A DNA stretch of 64,000 bases from Tigriopus japonicus (GCA_010645155.1 JAAGOF010000075.1:96436-160435); one strand, 5' to 3'. Counted from the first letter of the stretch, positions 23,685 to 35,484 are shown. The notes: a model not told the origin generated them from the sequence alone. Made by a program: numbers and translations.

Positions 23685-24648
23685 CGATGCATTTTCAAGA
23701 TGAGGCTGAACAATCGACTTTTGTTTTTCTATCTATCTCTAAGACTATCTCTGGACTTGAAAGTGCGATAGACCCAGCCGCACGTTTGAAATGCCTTCCC
23801 CACATTCAACTGGATATGCTCATCAAACTTTCCATCATCTTGGACGACAACTCCCAAATCCCTCATGGACGATACCTCCTCAATATCACAACCTCCATTG
23901 TCTTTGAGCGGAACATCTAATTTTGACGCCCCATACGTCATTGTGCGGAATTTCATCCCGTTCAATTCCATGTTACTCTCGCCAACCCAAAAGTAGATTT
24001 TCTCCAAGTCCTCAAGTAAATATTTTGAGTCCTGACCGTTCCTTCCACAAACTAATTTTGTGTCATCAGCATTTGAAGAAATACTGGCTTTTGTACTAAA
24101 CTTCTGGAGATGAGCAATAAAGAGAATGGACAGGAGCAGACCAAAAATGGATTCTTGTGGAACACCTGGCTTGACATCATACATGCCACTAAATGATCCT
24201 TCAACCTCAACCATTTGCTTCCTATCACTCATGAAACTGTCAATCCAACTGAGGACCTTACCCTGGATCCCAAACTCTTTGAGTTGATTGAGCAAAAGGC
24301 CTTGATCTATTTTATCTTTTTGCTTGGATTTGCCTTGGCAAAGTCAAGATAGACTACATCAACTGATTCGTGTCTTTCAAGCCCGTCAATAATATGTTCA
24401 ATATGGTCAACTAGTTGGGTAACAGTACTAAAATGAGCTTGAAAACCATGCTGTCCAGAAGGAATTATGTCAAGGACTTAAAGATAATATTCAAATGCCT
24501 TCTGTCATGACCTTCTCAAAAACTTTTGCCATACTGGAGGTCAGTGAGGAGGGAAATTTGCCCTGATCCAAGATGCGACGCATCAAGTAAGAGAAAACAG
24601 GGGTAAGAATCTGTGAGCATTTCATCAGAAACTGAGATGTGAAATATA
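23685..24648 (-). pseudogene. LINE fragment: reverse transcriptase, decayed
   Basis: Read on the minus strand it gives LINE RT segments in order: FLMKCSQIL ... RRILDQGKFPSSL, SSMAKVFEKV, then LNQLKEFGIQGKVLSWIDSF and the catalytic box as NADDTKL (family YADD, here Tyr to Asn), then LEKIYFWVGESNMELN and the start of the C-terminal region. There are frameshifts near 24300 and 24510, and both ends of the ORF are missing. It matches the family members at 26400-27183 and 35485-36612. The Tc1 element abuts its upstream (right) end. It is not functional. Confidence 0.8.
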
Positions 24649-24650
24649 TA

Positions 24651-26296
24651 CAGTCAGGAGCAAAAGTATTCGTAACCTCGAAAATTTTATTGATTTTTAA
24701 ATGATACTCGATTTTTGAAAAATACATTTAAGAACCATTTTGCTCCTTAGTTATTCTTTTATCATTTAAAAGCTATGATACTTTTCTTTTTAAAAATTTA
24801 CAAGATTTTGGTTAAAAAACTGTTCAGAACATGTTTTAGACCAAGAGCAAAAGTATTCGTAACATTTTGTCAATAGTTTATTGAATGCCCTTTTTGCTGA
24901 ATTACACTTAAGAGACGTTTTTTATAATCATTTACAAGATTTGTACATACATCTGAAGGAATGTTAGCCCATTCTTCATATAACAGATTTGCTCCAGTTC
25001 GTCAATTGTCTTTGGACGTCTTGCACGGATACGGACTTTTAATTCTCTCCAAAGGTTTTCAATTGGATTAAGGTCCGAATTCATGGAGGGCCAGTCCAAG
25101 ACCTTAATCCGATTGTCCTTCAACCATTTCTTGACCAAAATGCTGTTGTGCTTAGGGTTGTTGTCGTGCTGGAAGACGAACTGTCGACCAAGCCGAAGTT
25201 TCCGCGCTGAACTCTGGAGATTCTCAGCCAAGATATCCCGATAGTCTTCTTTTTTCATTGTCTCATGAATTCTCACGAGGTTACCGGTGCCTTTGGCGCA
25301 AAAGGAGCCCCATAACATGATCGATCCTCCACCGTGCTTGACCGTAGGGATGGTGTTTTTTGGATGAAATGCTTCTCCTTTACGTCGCCAAATCCTTTGA
25401 ACATCGTTGTGACCAAAAAGCTCAACCATTGTCTCATCTGGCCAAAGAATCCTAGACCAAAAGTCACTGGTCTTGTCAAGGTAGTACTTCTTGGAAAATT
25501 CCAAGCGAGCCTTCAAGTGTTTATCCTTGAGCAAGGGAGTCTTCCATGGGCGACAAGACTTCAATCCTGCTTTGTGAAGTGAGCGAGCAACAGTAAACCT
25601 CGAGATGGACAATCCATTTTCACTGAGACTGTTCCGGATGTCCTTGACCGTTGTTCGAGGATTATTTGTGACCTCTCTGACAATCTTCCTCTCAAGTCTG
25701 GCTGACAGTTTCCTTGGACGACCGGATCTTGGGAGGTTCTCAACCGTTCCGTTCTTTTGTGCCTTCTTCACGACGTACTGAATCGTTGAAATCGGGATGT
25801 CCAGAAGCTTCGAAATGGCTCTGTAGCCCTTGCCTCCATGATGAAGACTTACTATCTTCAACTTCAAGTCCTTGTCGAGCTCCTTGACCTTGGTCATGAT
25901 TGGCTGACTGTGAAGCAATTGTTCAATTCCGTAAAATTTATAAGATCCAAGAAAGATCTAGAAAATCTTGGAAAAAAGGAGACTAAATGACTTTTCTCCG
26001 GCTTTCCAGAATGTTCTACATCTCTCGATCATTTTTTTCTGATGAAAAATCTGTTTATAAACCTATTTTGTTAACTTTTTTGCGCGTTACGAATACTTTT
26101 GCACTATCTAAAATTTTATTTTTAATAGTTAAAAGTTAGTTTCAGACATTTTTAGAAAACAATTGCGGGAAACTGGTATTATTCTTAATCGGAAAAAAAT
26201 ATTACATTCTTACAAACTTCTTAGCATAGTATTTAATTGGATATAAAGGATTTTCTGGTTTTCTCGTCACGTTACAAATACTTTTGCCCCTGACTG
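24651..26296. mobile_element. Tc1-family DNA transposon with IR/DR ends
   Basis: The element is 1646 bp, bounded by CAGTCAGGAGCAAAAGTATT on the left and CAGTCAGGGGCAAAAGTATT on the right (opposite strand), with TA duplications at 24649-24650 and 26297-26298. A second copy of the core GCAAAAGTATTCGTAAC lies about 190 bp inside each end (about 24846 and 26085-26103), the IR/DR arrangement typical of some Tc1 groups. It encodes one transposase on the minus strand. The near-identical ends point to fairly recent activity. Confidence 0.9.
24932..25897 (-). CDS. Tc1 transposase (DD34E), one late frameshift
   Basis: The start is placed at [12 protein letters not shown] because the seven codons before it lie outside the usual family length. 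The N-terminus has the paired-like helix-turn-helix ([20 protein letters not shown]) and a GRPRK basic motif. The catalytic triad is visible: [12 protein letters not shown] (D1), [10 protein letters not shown] (D2) and LNPIENLW (E), with 34 residues between D2 and E. After ELEQIC the frame is lost: an extra two bases near 24985 shift it, and the expected family C-terminus (a segment starting EEWANIP) continues in another frame. The catalytic core is intact but the last part is altered, so activity is doubtful. Confidence 0.85.
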   Translation of the reverse strand: MTKVKELDKDLKLKIVSLHHGGKGYRAISKLLDIPISTIQYVVKKAQKNGTVENLPRSGRPRKLSARLERKIVREVTNNPRTTVKDIRNSLSENGLSISRFTVARSLHKAGLKSCRPWKTPLLKDKHLKARLEFSKKYYLDKTSDFWSRILWPDETMVELFGHNDVQRIWRRKGEAFHPKNTIPTVKHGGGSIMLWGSFCAKGTGNLVRIHETMKKEDYRDILAENLQSSARKLRLGRQFVFQHDNNPKHNSILVKKWLKDNRIKVLDWPSMNSDLNPIENLWRELKVRIRARRPKTIDELEQICYMKNGLTFLQMYVQIL

Positions 26297-26399
26297 TAAT
26301 ATAACGGATATGAAAACACTGCCGGTCAACGAGATTATTCTTGTAAAGAGAATACAATAGATGTATAGAGGTATAGAGAAGGGCGGATTTTTTAATACC

Positions 26400-27183
26400 G
26401 CTACAAGGAATGGGATTCCCTGTAAAGAGAGTTAATGATTTATATAATTTATAAAATTACCGTTTTTATGAAATTTGATCTACCAATGAGTTACTGTTGG
26501 CAGATCTGTACAGCCCTTGAATAGTGGGTTGGTCAGGAATAGTTTTTACAAATTTGTCCAATCCTGCCTTAAATGCTGTTAGAGGATCAGTTCCTACATA
26601 TTCCCGACGAAGACTAATGGGTAACAAATTGAACAATGAAGGAGCCCGATAAAGAAGAAAGGAGGACTTCATTGTTCGAATTAGCCTTGATTCCTTAGGA
26701 TTTGGAGGTGCTCTCAGAGCGCACGTAAAACCTCTACGATCGCTACAACTGATCTCAAATCCTGGGTTAGGACAGAGCCCAGGAATGCTCTTGAAGACAT
26801 ACAGTATCAGATACCTTTCATACCTTCTCTGAGTACTGTATAGCCCTAACTTCTGGAGCCTCTCCAAATACGAGAGCTCTCTCATTCCTGTGATGTTCCT
26901 AGTAAAACATCTTTGGACCTGCTCGACCTTTTGCAAACCTGCTGAACTCATTGGAGCCCAAATGGGTGAGGCATATTCAAGATGCGGCTGAACAATCGAC
27001 TTGTACAGAGTTAGCATCGTAATACTATCTCTGGACTTGAAAGTGCGATAGATCCAGCCGAACGTTTGAAATGCCTTCCCCACTTTAAACTGAATATGCT
27101 CATCAAACTTTCCATCATCTTGGATGACAACTCCTAAATCCCTCATGGACGATGCCTGCTCAATATCACAACCTCCATTGTCT
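26400..27183 (-). pseudogene. LINE 3' fragment (RT C-terminal region and tail)
   Basis: A 5'-truncated copy of the LINE family. The frame opens at MRDLGVVIQDDGKFDEHIQ, continues through TLYKSIVQPHLEYASPIW (a segment typical of LINE RT C-terminal regions) and ends with LVDQIS and a stop at 26466. The 3' tail just beyond (about 26400-26460, with GCTACAAGGAATG) recurs alone at 46610-46710. The open frame of 226 codons is undamaged. The copy joins minisatellite-flanked DNA at its right end. Confidence 0.8.
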
Positions 27184-27245
27184 GCCCTTGGGCTTCAGAT
27201 ATATTGCGGGTGAAACACATTTGTCAATGGAAGTGAGTTTTCACT

Positions 27246-27362
27246 GTGACCTTTTACCCTGTGACCTTTTTATTGTGACCATTTTACTGTGACCTTTTTT
27301 CCTCGTGACCTTTTTACTGTGACCTATTTACCTGTGACCCTTTAGCTTGTGACCTTTTTACC
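27246..27362. repeat. minisatellite, about 14-bp unit
   Basis: About eight degenerate copies of TGTGACCTTTTTAC in tandem, with unit lengths of 12 to 15 bp. Confidence 0.8.
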
Positions 27363-28199
27363 TACAACCGAGGAGAGATAGTTATGGTCAAGGAAAGAGG
27401 ATTTTTTCCCCAAAAATGTATCTTGCCTGGACGCCAAAGTTTTTTCCTTATCAGTCCCTGATGACAAACAAAGTCTTGCAATCCAGGTTTTTATTGCACA
27501 TTTACAACGGCCGTACTCGCTTGTGAAACTTAATTATTTGAGTCATTTTCTTATAATATTCACTTTTGTTGCAAGCTCTCTTGCTAGGTAAACCACGGCC
27601 TTGGTGGATGATATAATCTGAATCGTGTACTAATTCCGTTATGCTAAGCAGGACAAGAAGAGAATAAAAGGACAGTTTAATCAAGGGTCCGCAAATTGGT
27701 ATTCCCATGACTAATGTGTCAAGACGGCTAGACACATTGGGTTGTGAACCCCCTAGTTCACTCATTAAGCAACCACTTCAAAAGATGAAATAAGCTTGTT
27801 ATGAGAATGATTCATTTGCAGAAGTGCGTCAATTATGAGTACAATAACATATGTCTCAATAATGAGAAATATCGATTACAAATACGTACTTGGGTTTCGT
27901 GCATACTGTAATACTTTTTTCATCGTGAGTTCAACTTTCATACTATATTTAATTAAAAAGTCGAATGCCCAATGAACGCTAAGCAACAGTAACTGGTTTA
28001 GTGTTTTTTGTCATAATGTTTGTTAAATACTGATGAACGATTATCCTCCTAAAATTCAGCTGCAGCATGCTTCAAGATAAATGGCAGCCTTTCTGGACAA
28101 AATCCAGTATTTCTTCATATGCTGATGAATAGGGCTGAGGGAAAAAGTTATTCAACTTTTTTTGACTTTTTTGACTATTTTGGTTTTTTGACTATTTTC
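27363..28199. other. no gene seen
   Basis: One 87-codon minus-strand frame (27502-27765) has no recognisable motif. Nothing else is supported. Confidence 0.45.
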
Positions 28200-28320
28200 A
28201 ACAATTCTGGATATTTTTGAGGGTTTTTAAACTATTCCGGGTATTTTTAAAGGTTTTTAAACTATTTCGGGCATTTTTGAAGGTTTTTCAACTATTACAG
28301 GTTTGTTTGACTGTTTTTAT
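28200..28320. repeat. minisatellite, 30-bp unit
   Basis: Four degenerate copies of a 30-bp unit of the form ACTATTCCGGGTATTTTTAA followed by AGGTTTTTAA. Confidence 0.8.
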
Positions 28321-28362
28321 TTCTGCATGATCACCTAACTGTTCAGTGGAACGACTCCCTAC

Positions 28363-28659
28363 TAGTGACGTGACTTGGTACTTGGGCAAGCCATTTTTAC
28401 GTGAGGTCATAAGCCGGGGTCGCCAATTAACCATTGTGAAATTGTATTCCCCTCTCTCTACCAATGTGCAAGAACCGGATTTTCATTAAAGAGCACCGAA
28501 AGGTGTTCCTATTTTTTGTGACTTCAGAGCAGAGTTGCAAACCAAACTCAAATTTGTGTTTGCTTAAATACTTTAACTAATCACAAATTCTCCATTACAT
28601 GACCCTACCTTGCAACCTCCAATGAAAAAACTTGCCCAATCCCAGATTTCACATCACTA
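28363..28659. mobile_element. MITE family 1, copy 2
   Basis: Begins TAGTGACGTGACTTGG and ends CACATCACTA, with an interior matching 51487-51783 (GGGGTCGCCAATT, AGAACCGG..TT, AGAGTTGCAAA, CCTACCTTGCAACCTCC). The orientation is the same as that copy. No coding capacity; no clear target duplication. Confidence 0.7.
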
Positions 28660-29955
28660 CTCTATGGTGTAAATGGATTAATGCGGTCGGACGAATTCCG
28701 CTAGGGATTCTTGGGGCCAAATGGCTAGGGATTTGTCGGAGCCTATTATAATAATGTTTATTGCGAGACAATATCAATAATCTCATTGGATATGTACATT
28801 ATATACGTATATGATTGATATACATCATAGTCATGGGGTCCATTCTGGAGTTGGGAGGCGCCATTCGAGGCGAAATATCCACTATACAGAGGTTGGGGGG
28901 GGCGGGAAGACCTGGGATCGAACCCATGAACCCGAGTTCTTGAAATTTTCCGACCTTCATTAGAAATTTAGTTTATCAACAACATGAAATCAAGGTACAA
29001 AAAAAATCCCTCGTGTAACAAAATTCAAGCCTTTGAACACCAAAGGCTAACATCTGATCCACCCATAGTCCTCAATTCTTTCCCCGGGCCTAGACTGATT
29101 TCCTTCTTCTCTTGCATGGTACTACTGATGTGTTTCGAGTTGGATTTTTGGCTGAGTTTTGCCATTTTGGTTTTTAGGGTCAAAAATCTGACCACAACTA
29201 AACTAACTTTTCAACAGGCAATAGACCTTATCTACCATAAAATATGGCGGCACTGCCAACTCGAAATCCATTTTCATAGCTATCGATGAAACTCGAAATC
29301 GAACTAGTTCGAGTGTTGCCAAATTGGTCCCTGTTTAGGTCTTTTCAAAAAGTTCAATACATCCTGCCCTTTTAACAATAATAAACTTCCTAGTCAAAAC
29401 TAGCAGCACTCCTGGTTCAAAACACATCACTACATGGTACATGGCTCTCATGATGGAATCTCGGCCTAGACTACTGATGCCATAGAAAAACGCTCTAACA
29501 TAAACTTTATTAGCAAACCACCTCAAAGACAAGTTTTATATACAAAATCTAGACTTACACTGCAACAACTAGATCCCTTGCTATCACTTTTATTGTTAAA
29601 TATTTAAATTAAACCCAAAATGTCCCTTATCAAATGCAATTTGTTTCGATTCCCTGGTTTTAGTAGTTTCTCTCTCCCTTTTTCAAAATTGGGACTTCCA
29701 GCACTCATGTTGGAAGTACTATTCACAAATTTTGACCAGGGGCACTTTATACTTGAAATGTGGGCAAACAGTTATTGCAATCAAATAATCAATAAACCTA
29801 ATGTATGACCCAACTATATCATCGTATTTTGTCAAAATTTCAGTTCAATATATTACAGTTCAGAGAACAATTGCACAATTGAATTACTCTGGGTCCTTTA
29901 AGTCGATGGCCTTTTTTTTAAATCAGATGAGACCAAGCGGGAGATTACCTTAGAT
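28660..29955. other. no gene seen; possible tRNA-like B box near 28905-28925
   Basis: On the minus strand GGGTTCGATCCC near 28910 resembles a pol III B box, but no tRNA fold or A box was found. Short open frames at 28984-29289 and 29620-29808 show no family motif. Confidence 0.4.
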
Positions 29956-31347
29956 CAGGGGTAGGCAACCGGTGGGCCGTGGCCCAAATGTGGGCCTATG
30001 AGCTATGGAAAAATTCCAAAATAGTGGGCTCGCAAGACATCCATAGTCAGGGTGGGCATTTTTCGACATCGAGAGCATTTTGGACACCCTAGTGTCCAAA
30101 AATGTCCAAAAGTGTCCAAAAGTGTCCAAAAGTGTCCAAAAGCGTCCAAAAGTGTCCAAAAATGTCCAGAAGGTGTTCAAAAATCCCCAGAGGGTGTCCA
30201 AAAATCCCCAAAAGATGTCCATAAGTGTCCAAAAGTCCAACAAACGTAAAAGAAAGTTGTACAAATCAGACGAAAAACCAGTTACACTACATAAGTAATT
30301 GAATTCTAAAGAATGCAGGGTTGTGTACTTAAACAAAAATAGTTCTATAAATGGGAACATTACTTGGAGAAATAAACTTTGCCATGATAACTTGTTAATA
30401 AATTGTTAAAAAATAAATGTTTTGTTTATACAATATGGTAAAATGTGTGTAACTGTTCAAAATGTTTCAAGATTTACATTTTATTTCCTCATCTGTAAAC
30501 AAGAGTCTTGTCTTTTTTAATAGTAAAACAACACTACTTTAATTCTTTGGCAAAAGCATTATAATACCCGCATTGCAATCTGATATCAGTTTGAGTGTGC
30601 TTTATTATAGTTAACATTTTTTGGACAGTCAGGTCAAAAGACTTCTTGCCTCTTGGATGGGAAACAATTGCAACAATGATAAACTTTGGAATATAAATCA
30701 AACTACAAAGTAACCTTCTCTTGTCACAAATCAAGACACAATTAGCTTTAAAATGTACTCGCATACTATGTTTAACATGAAGTGTGGTGTGAGCGTGTTA
30801 TTAGTAGTCCCAGTCTCACATTCGTTTGTTCGTTCATTCCTTCAGTCGATCATTCTTTCCCACATTTTGAACGATGCTCGGTGGTCAAATGAAATGAGTG
30901 GAAAGTTCAAATGTCCAGTTTGGCCTTCAAGTTATTGGCTCATTTAATGTATTAAGTGTAAGTTTCTTATGCTGAATTGACTTATTCTTGCTTAGATTTT
31001 GTCAAGTGGCGTTTATTTTGGAGAGAAAGTGTGTAGAATGTTATTCTAAAAATGTTTTTAACCATTATTTTTCGAATTACTATTTTTGGACACTCCTATT
31101 TTTGGACAGCCTTATTTTTGGACAGCCTTATTTTTGGACACTTTTGGACACCTTTTGGACACCTTTTGGACAGGGGTGGACAAAATGTCCAAAAATCAAA
31201 TGCCCACCCTGTCCATAGTATTGTTCTCATGGGCCCAAAGCTCGTTGATCGTTAATTTGTGGGCCCCTGAACCTACCACCGTCTGTTTGGTGGGGCCCTG
31301 ACAACGTGTAAGCAAATTTGTGGGCCTTCACCCAAAAGTGGTTGCCA
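29956..31347. mobile_element. older host element split by the hAT-type insertion
   Basis: The left end reads CAGGGGTAGGCAACCGGTGG. The right side ends near GTGGTTGCC, complementary to GGCAACC. GGGCC-rich subterminal DNA lies on both sides of the insertion at 30048-31211. This looks like a small (about 220 bp) TIR element whose right tip is damaged and into which the younger element jumped. No target duplication was confirmed. Confidence 0.35.
30048..31211. mobile_element. non-autonomous hAT-type element, copy 1
   Basis: The element is 1164 bp with ends CAGGGTGGGCATTT and its complement. It is flanked by a perfect 8-bp duplication TCCATAGT (30040-30047 and 31212-31219), the hAT hallmark. Arrays of the decamer TGTCCAAAAG lie inside each end (about 30100-30245 and 31085-31200). 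No transposase is encoded; the longest shared frame (64 codons at 30753-30947) has no motif. A second full copy lies at 47399-48572 in the opposite orientation. Confidence 0.9.
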
Positions 31348-32039
31348 GTGAGCTCTAGGATGCGAAAGGAGATTCGAGGAATTTGATTCCTTCGTGTAAA
31401 TACAATTTGTACCCAACCCAAGACGTACAAGACCCAAATCGCAAAGTTTTACTACACGAACAACAATTTAATACACAACCATTTTTTCAAATGATATTCA
31501 ATTTAGTCCAAATGTTCCACAAATGTGTGCTCTTTTTGCAACTTTCTCTTGCATATTTGTCATTTTTGTTGCATTTTTGACTCATTTTTTGGCATTTTTA
31601 TTTGCATTTTTTGTGCAACCCTATACATAACATTATCAATATCAAGTCAATTTAGTACTCAGTCGAGCAGTCAAGAAACTAATAAATACCTATGTTCATT
31701 GGAAGCAGTAACTTTGCTTTTTCAACCTTTGGCAGATTCTGAACCAAGCTAAAATTGAGATTTTCCTTGTGTTGTAATCTTTTCTTCCCTATAACGGATT
31801 TTTAGGCCTCCTCACTTGAGGAAGTAAACATATTTACAGTCAAAAGATTATCAAAAATTAACCAAGGTAGAGAAAAAGTGAGGCTGGTGTATTTCATCAA
31901 ACAATCAAACAAAGAAACAGTGCAATCTTGGTTGGATTCGTTAATGTTACGGACTTTGGTCCAAATAGGTTTAACCTAAAGTACTTATTTCATTGAAACC
32001 ATCACCTAAGTACAATTCTCAAATTTTCGGAGCAGAATA

Positions 32040-32565
32040 TTTCCAACAAACCTAGTTTGAACTTGGCTCCAGTCTGCTCATTGCCACAACGAACAGATTG
32101 GAACTCAGCACACTCCATTGGGTGTTAGGGTTATATCCATTCTGCTTTCTTTCATTCATTCGACATTTGCCATCTGCGACTGGTTGAAACTTGCCCAAAC
32201 AAACGTATTCGTAGAAGGCAAACTTTTGAAACACTTATAGTTTTCGGCATCTGGCCTCCTGCTACGGTTTGCTTCTCCCAAATTATGCTAAGGTGCTCAA
32301 TGTAGTTGATTTTCTACAATTTGTAACCATTTATTTGCACATCTTAGGATTTGGCATTGAGAATATGTCTCTCGTACTGTCGTTTGTACCATGATCTTCC
32401 ACTTGTTTGGGTAAGTATTTTACGATATTCGTCGGAAATATTTCCTTTTTCACGAAACTTATGGGCAACTTTGGCCAGTATCAGCTGCAAACAAGACAGT
32501 CAAAATGACAACAATGGCCTCTCTATACTGTTCTATGGGCAAAACAAAGAAGGGTGACTGAATAT
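32040..32565 (+). repeat. unclassified repeat with conserved frames, copy 1
   Basis: Homologous to 51790-52270 in the opposite orientation. Two segments keep the reading frame between copies: LKLAQTNVFVEGK (about 32187-32224) and a frame starting MALRICLSYC at 32351 that matches MTLKICLAHF at 52029. The second frame shares YSSEIF and a W-A-LA segment. Protein-level conservation suggests fragments of a gene or of a transposon ORF. I do not recognise the family. A stop follows the first segment here, so this copy is probably broken. Confidence 0.45.
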
Positions 32566-32889
32566 TGCAGTTTTGTTAGAATTGTAATTTGGCTCCCTCA
32601 ATAAGGTTTTAGGCTCAAGTTACTTTTTAAATAAAAGAACCCGGTATCACCTTATGAATAGCAGAAGGAACTTAATACTCAAAATATAAAAAGTTGTTAT
32701 TCTACCAACACAAGGAAGTCATGCTGCCAGCCAATAATCTCGTCACCTTTTGAAATACAAATGTAGCCAATCCTGCCCAATGAAAATTAGCTTGGGTTGC
32801 CTGAAAAACAAATAATTTGAGTGAGGAACTATTTCCGATGAAGGTTCAGATCCTGGGTTGAGTCATCCTGGCGTAGGCAAAGCGAGGGG

Positions 32890-33345
32890 AAGGAAATATA
32901 TTTAGTGGGTCGTCTTCCACTCAGTCGCAATATCAATTACCTGCTAACCATTATTAACCGTTTTACCAGATGGCTAGAGGAAATTCCTCTTGAGGCCATA
33001 GACACCATTTCAGTGGCCCGTGGTTTTTTTGTTTTTGTTTTTTTTTGCGGGTTTTTTATTACCAGTAAAGTAATCAGTAAATTGAAGAATTTCTCCCGAC
33101 TGCTTCGATTCGATCCCCAACAGGATTCGAACCTACGCCATCTGGGGAAGCACTTACACTCGGTTTGGATATCTCGTTTCAGAGTTCGAAATATATCACC
33201 TCGGATCGTGGAGTCCAATTCACAAATCGCATTTGGGACTCACTGGCTGAACTTTACGGATCTTTTCTTCACAGAACGACGTCCTACCACCCTTGCTCGA
33301 ATGGCTTAGTGGAACGGTTCCCCCGTCATCTCTCTTTGGGGGGAA
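32890..33345 (+). pseudogene. Ty3/Gypsy-type integrase core relic
   Basis: Two integrase segments are visible: YLLTIINRFTRWLEEIPL (first catalytic-core strand region) and, in another frame, YITSDRGVQFTNRIW followed by TTSYHPCSNGLVERF. These match the retrotransposon integrase core order. Between them lies a foreign insertion of about 140 bp, and the frame differs on either side. No LTRs, protease or RT were found nearby. It is a dead fragment. Confidence 0.8.
33022..33163 (-). mobile_element. SINE-like insertion in the integrase relic
   Basis: On the minus strand the insert contains GGTTCGAATCC, a perfect pol III B-box-type motif, and ends in a long A-rich tail (33022-33055 as T-rich on plus). 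Its position interrupts the integrase exactly between conserved segments. This fits a tRNA-derived SINE fragment. No A box and no clear target duplication were found. Confidence 0.45.
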
Positions 33346-33419
33346 TATGGATTATCCCTGGGCAAAGATTACCTAGAAATAAACAAGGTAGTGAACTCTT
33401 CTTTAGTGATTATACTTAA

Positions 33420-34392
33420 AAATCATGATTCCATAACAATAATAACTTAATTCCATAACATAAAAACCATAATTACATGAACAAATTGCAGTATTTTACC
33501 TTTCAGCCATCCACTAGCTCTTGTCACAAGATCAAAGGAAAGATTTTGTCTCAGAACAAATCCTTAAAACATGGCTTTGATCCCAGGCAAGCAGTCTTAA
33601 CGTAAGGGTTACTGATTCTGTTTAAATCTATGCTTCTTCACCCAAAGCTGCTCCCACAACCCAAAGACTAAATAAACAGATTGAAAAATTATAATCATGT
33701 CTCTCAGTCAATTTCAATTTTCTAAATCGAATGTTTTGGCCTTGCCTGACGGGGTTTTCCAAAAAATGTTCATATAATTTATCGTATAGAACTCCTAAAG
33801 AATGGAAATTCCTAACCCAACCTTATCTACAAGTGAAACAATTGAACTTTGTTCATTGTTCTTATTTACAAGAATTAAAGAGGAGCATCATCAAATGCTT
33901 CGGCAACGCGTACTTGATAATCTACGTAATCCTCATGATGTTCTTGAACTTAAAAACACAAATATAGATCTAATGATGATGATGTCATGATTTATGATTA
34001 GACCGTGATCCCTTGGACACAATAAAACAACATCACATTAGAGGTGGACCGAAATCTCTCATTGGAAAACATGGGTTCCCTTTCAATTGGACATCTAAAT
34101 TTAAAAAGAGGTTACAAAGGGTGAAATACTATCTGAAAGGACACTATTTCAAAAAAAATATTTACTTTACATCTTGTCACACGATTTGAATATCTAGGGT
34201 TTTGAAAAGGCCCATAGTAACAAAATTTTGTTGGGGTTCATTTGTAAATCTCCTTTGGCTTCTGTTTACCCATTAAGCTTTTAGCATTTTGAGTCCTGGT
34301 TGAAGTTCATTTCGGTCCATCACTAAATGTAATCTTTTTGTCATGAGTCAATTTGTCATTTACAACTCTTCTCTCTCTCCTCACGTTGTGTC
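33420..34392. other. no gene seen
   Basis: Two overlapping short frames (33731-33967 and 33802-33990) conflict and show no motif. The 3' part (34330-34444) may hold the promoter and 5' leader of the crystallin-like gene; a splice acceptor-like TTTTCACAG ends at 34444. Confidence 0.4.
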
Positions 34393-34446
34393 ATGTCAGT
34401 TAACAATTTGTATTCAGTAGTCCAAGGTGTCCCAATTTTCACAGAT

Positions 34447-35313
34447 ATGAATTTTCTTTTCATACTAGCCTTTGTGGCTATAACAGCTTCGGCCACTTCA
34501 AAGCCTTTCATGTACCCTCAATCTGCTAAATCCAACCAACAAGAGAACGTGTATTTGGAATGCTATGCGGAATATGCGTACACAGGGAAGCATTTCAGGT
34601 TCCTCGACTATGCTCCATCTTTGACTCCCTATGATCTTGATAACGTGATCAGCTCCTGTTGTTTCAATGGCATCTGGCTTCTGTATGATGACCAGGAGTA
34701 CAACACTAATAACTTGGGGGTAAGGTTTTCATTTCGTACCTAAGCGACTTCTTTTAAGAAGAGTGTTATTTTATAGGCGGCTGTCTACAGTGGATGGGGT
34801 GAGAAGTTTTGTACCAACTTTGATGCCACTTTTGACAATTTGGCTTCCTCTGTTCGGTTTTCTGGGGCCCCTGATGGTCACAAACTGGATACCATCAACT
34901 TTTATGAGAGTAGAGTCTTCCAGGGCCAAGAGCAATACTTTTATGAGGATGCCCCACAATTCAATTCAGACAACTTCGGACAGTAGGTGGTATAATCTGT
35001 TCCTTTGCCTGGCAAAATGACCATTAATGAGCACGTTTTTGTTAGATCTGTGATTGTTACTGGGTGCTCGCCTTGGACCATCTATGAATATGACAACTAT
35101 CAGGGAGAATCTTTGTGTTTGTACCCATATGACGTGACGGAATGTTATCCAGGTTTCTTTGCTGAACCATCTGATCTTGGAATATTGGCCTCTCAAGTTT
35201 CAAGTGCGAGGAAAGGATGCTTCTCTGAGAAGAAGATTTTCGGCAAAACCTTCTTTCCAGCCAATGGATCATCTAAGCTACAACATTATTTGCAGTTCCC
35301 GGAGGAACATTGA
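34447..35313 (+). CDS. secreted beta/gamma-crystallin-like protein, three exons
   Basis: Exons 34447-34719, 34777-34982 and 35046-35313 with GT-AG borders in continuous phase give about 248 residues. The start at 34447 is preferred over 34393 because it directly begins a signal peptide (MNFLFILAFVAITASA) and follows an acceptor-like CACAG. The mature part shows repeated Greek-key-like segments, the clearest being PWTIYEYDNYQGESLCLYP, as in beta/gamma-crystallins (W-x-LYE-x-x-NY-x-G). An earlier segment (YAYTGKHFRFLDYAPSL) and a middle one (YSGWGEKFCTNF) look like further strands. Cysteines suggest disulphides. It is the only intact cellular gene in the spacer; possible roles are structural, calcium-binding or defence. 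Confidence 0.8.
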
Positions 35314-35344
35314 CCAAGTCATTTTCAGATATCCTTATGGATAG

Positions 35345-35350
35345 AATAAA
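35345..35350 (+). terminator. polyadenylation signal of the crystallin-like gene
   Basis: AATAAA lies 32 bp after the stop codon, followed by T-rich DNA. Confidence 0.7.
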
Positions 35351-35484
35351 CTGTTGATATTTCAAATATTGTGAGGTTTTTTTTCATTTTTTCATTTTTA
35401 GAGTTTTTAGTTCATTTTGGACCCCTTCATTTAGGTTCTAGGCCCTTTAGTTTCTCAAAAGTTGCTATCTTGGTATCATAATTT

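Noticed and set aside
23685..27183. A single LINE split by the Tc1 insertion
   Set aside because: On the minus strand the 3' part comes before the RT part, and the two segments overlap in RT sequence, so they are two separate copies.
28905..28925. GGGTTCGATCCC on the minus strand as a tRNA gene
   Set aside because: Only a B-box-like motif is present; no cloverleaf, acceptor stem or A box could be drawn.
30100..30245. Regularly spaced TGTCCAAAAG units resembling a CRISPR-like array
   Set aside because: The units are contiguous 10-mers without unique spacers, lie inside a TIR element with target duplications, and the window is eukaryotic.
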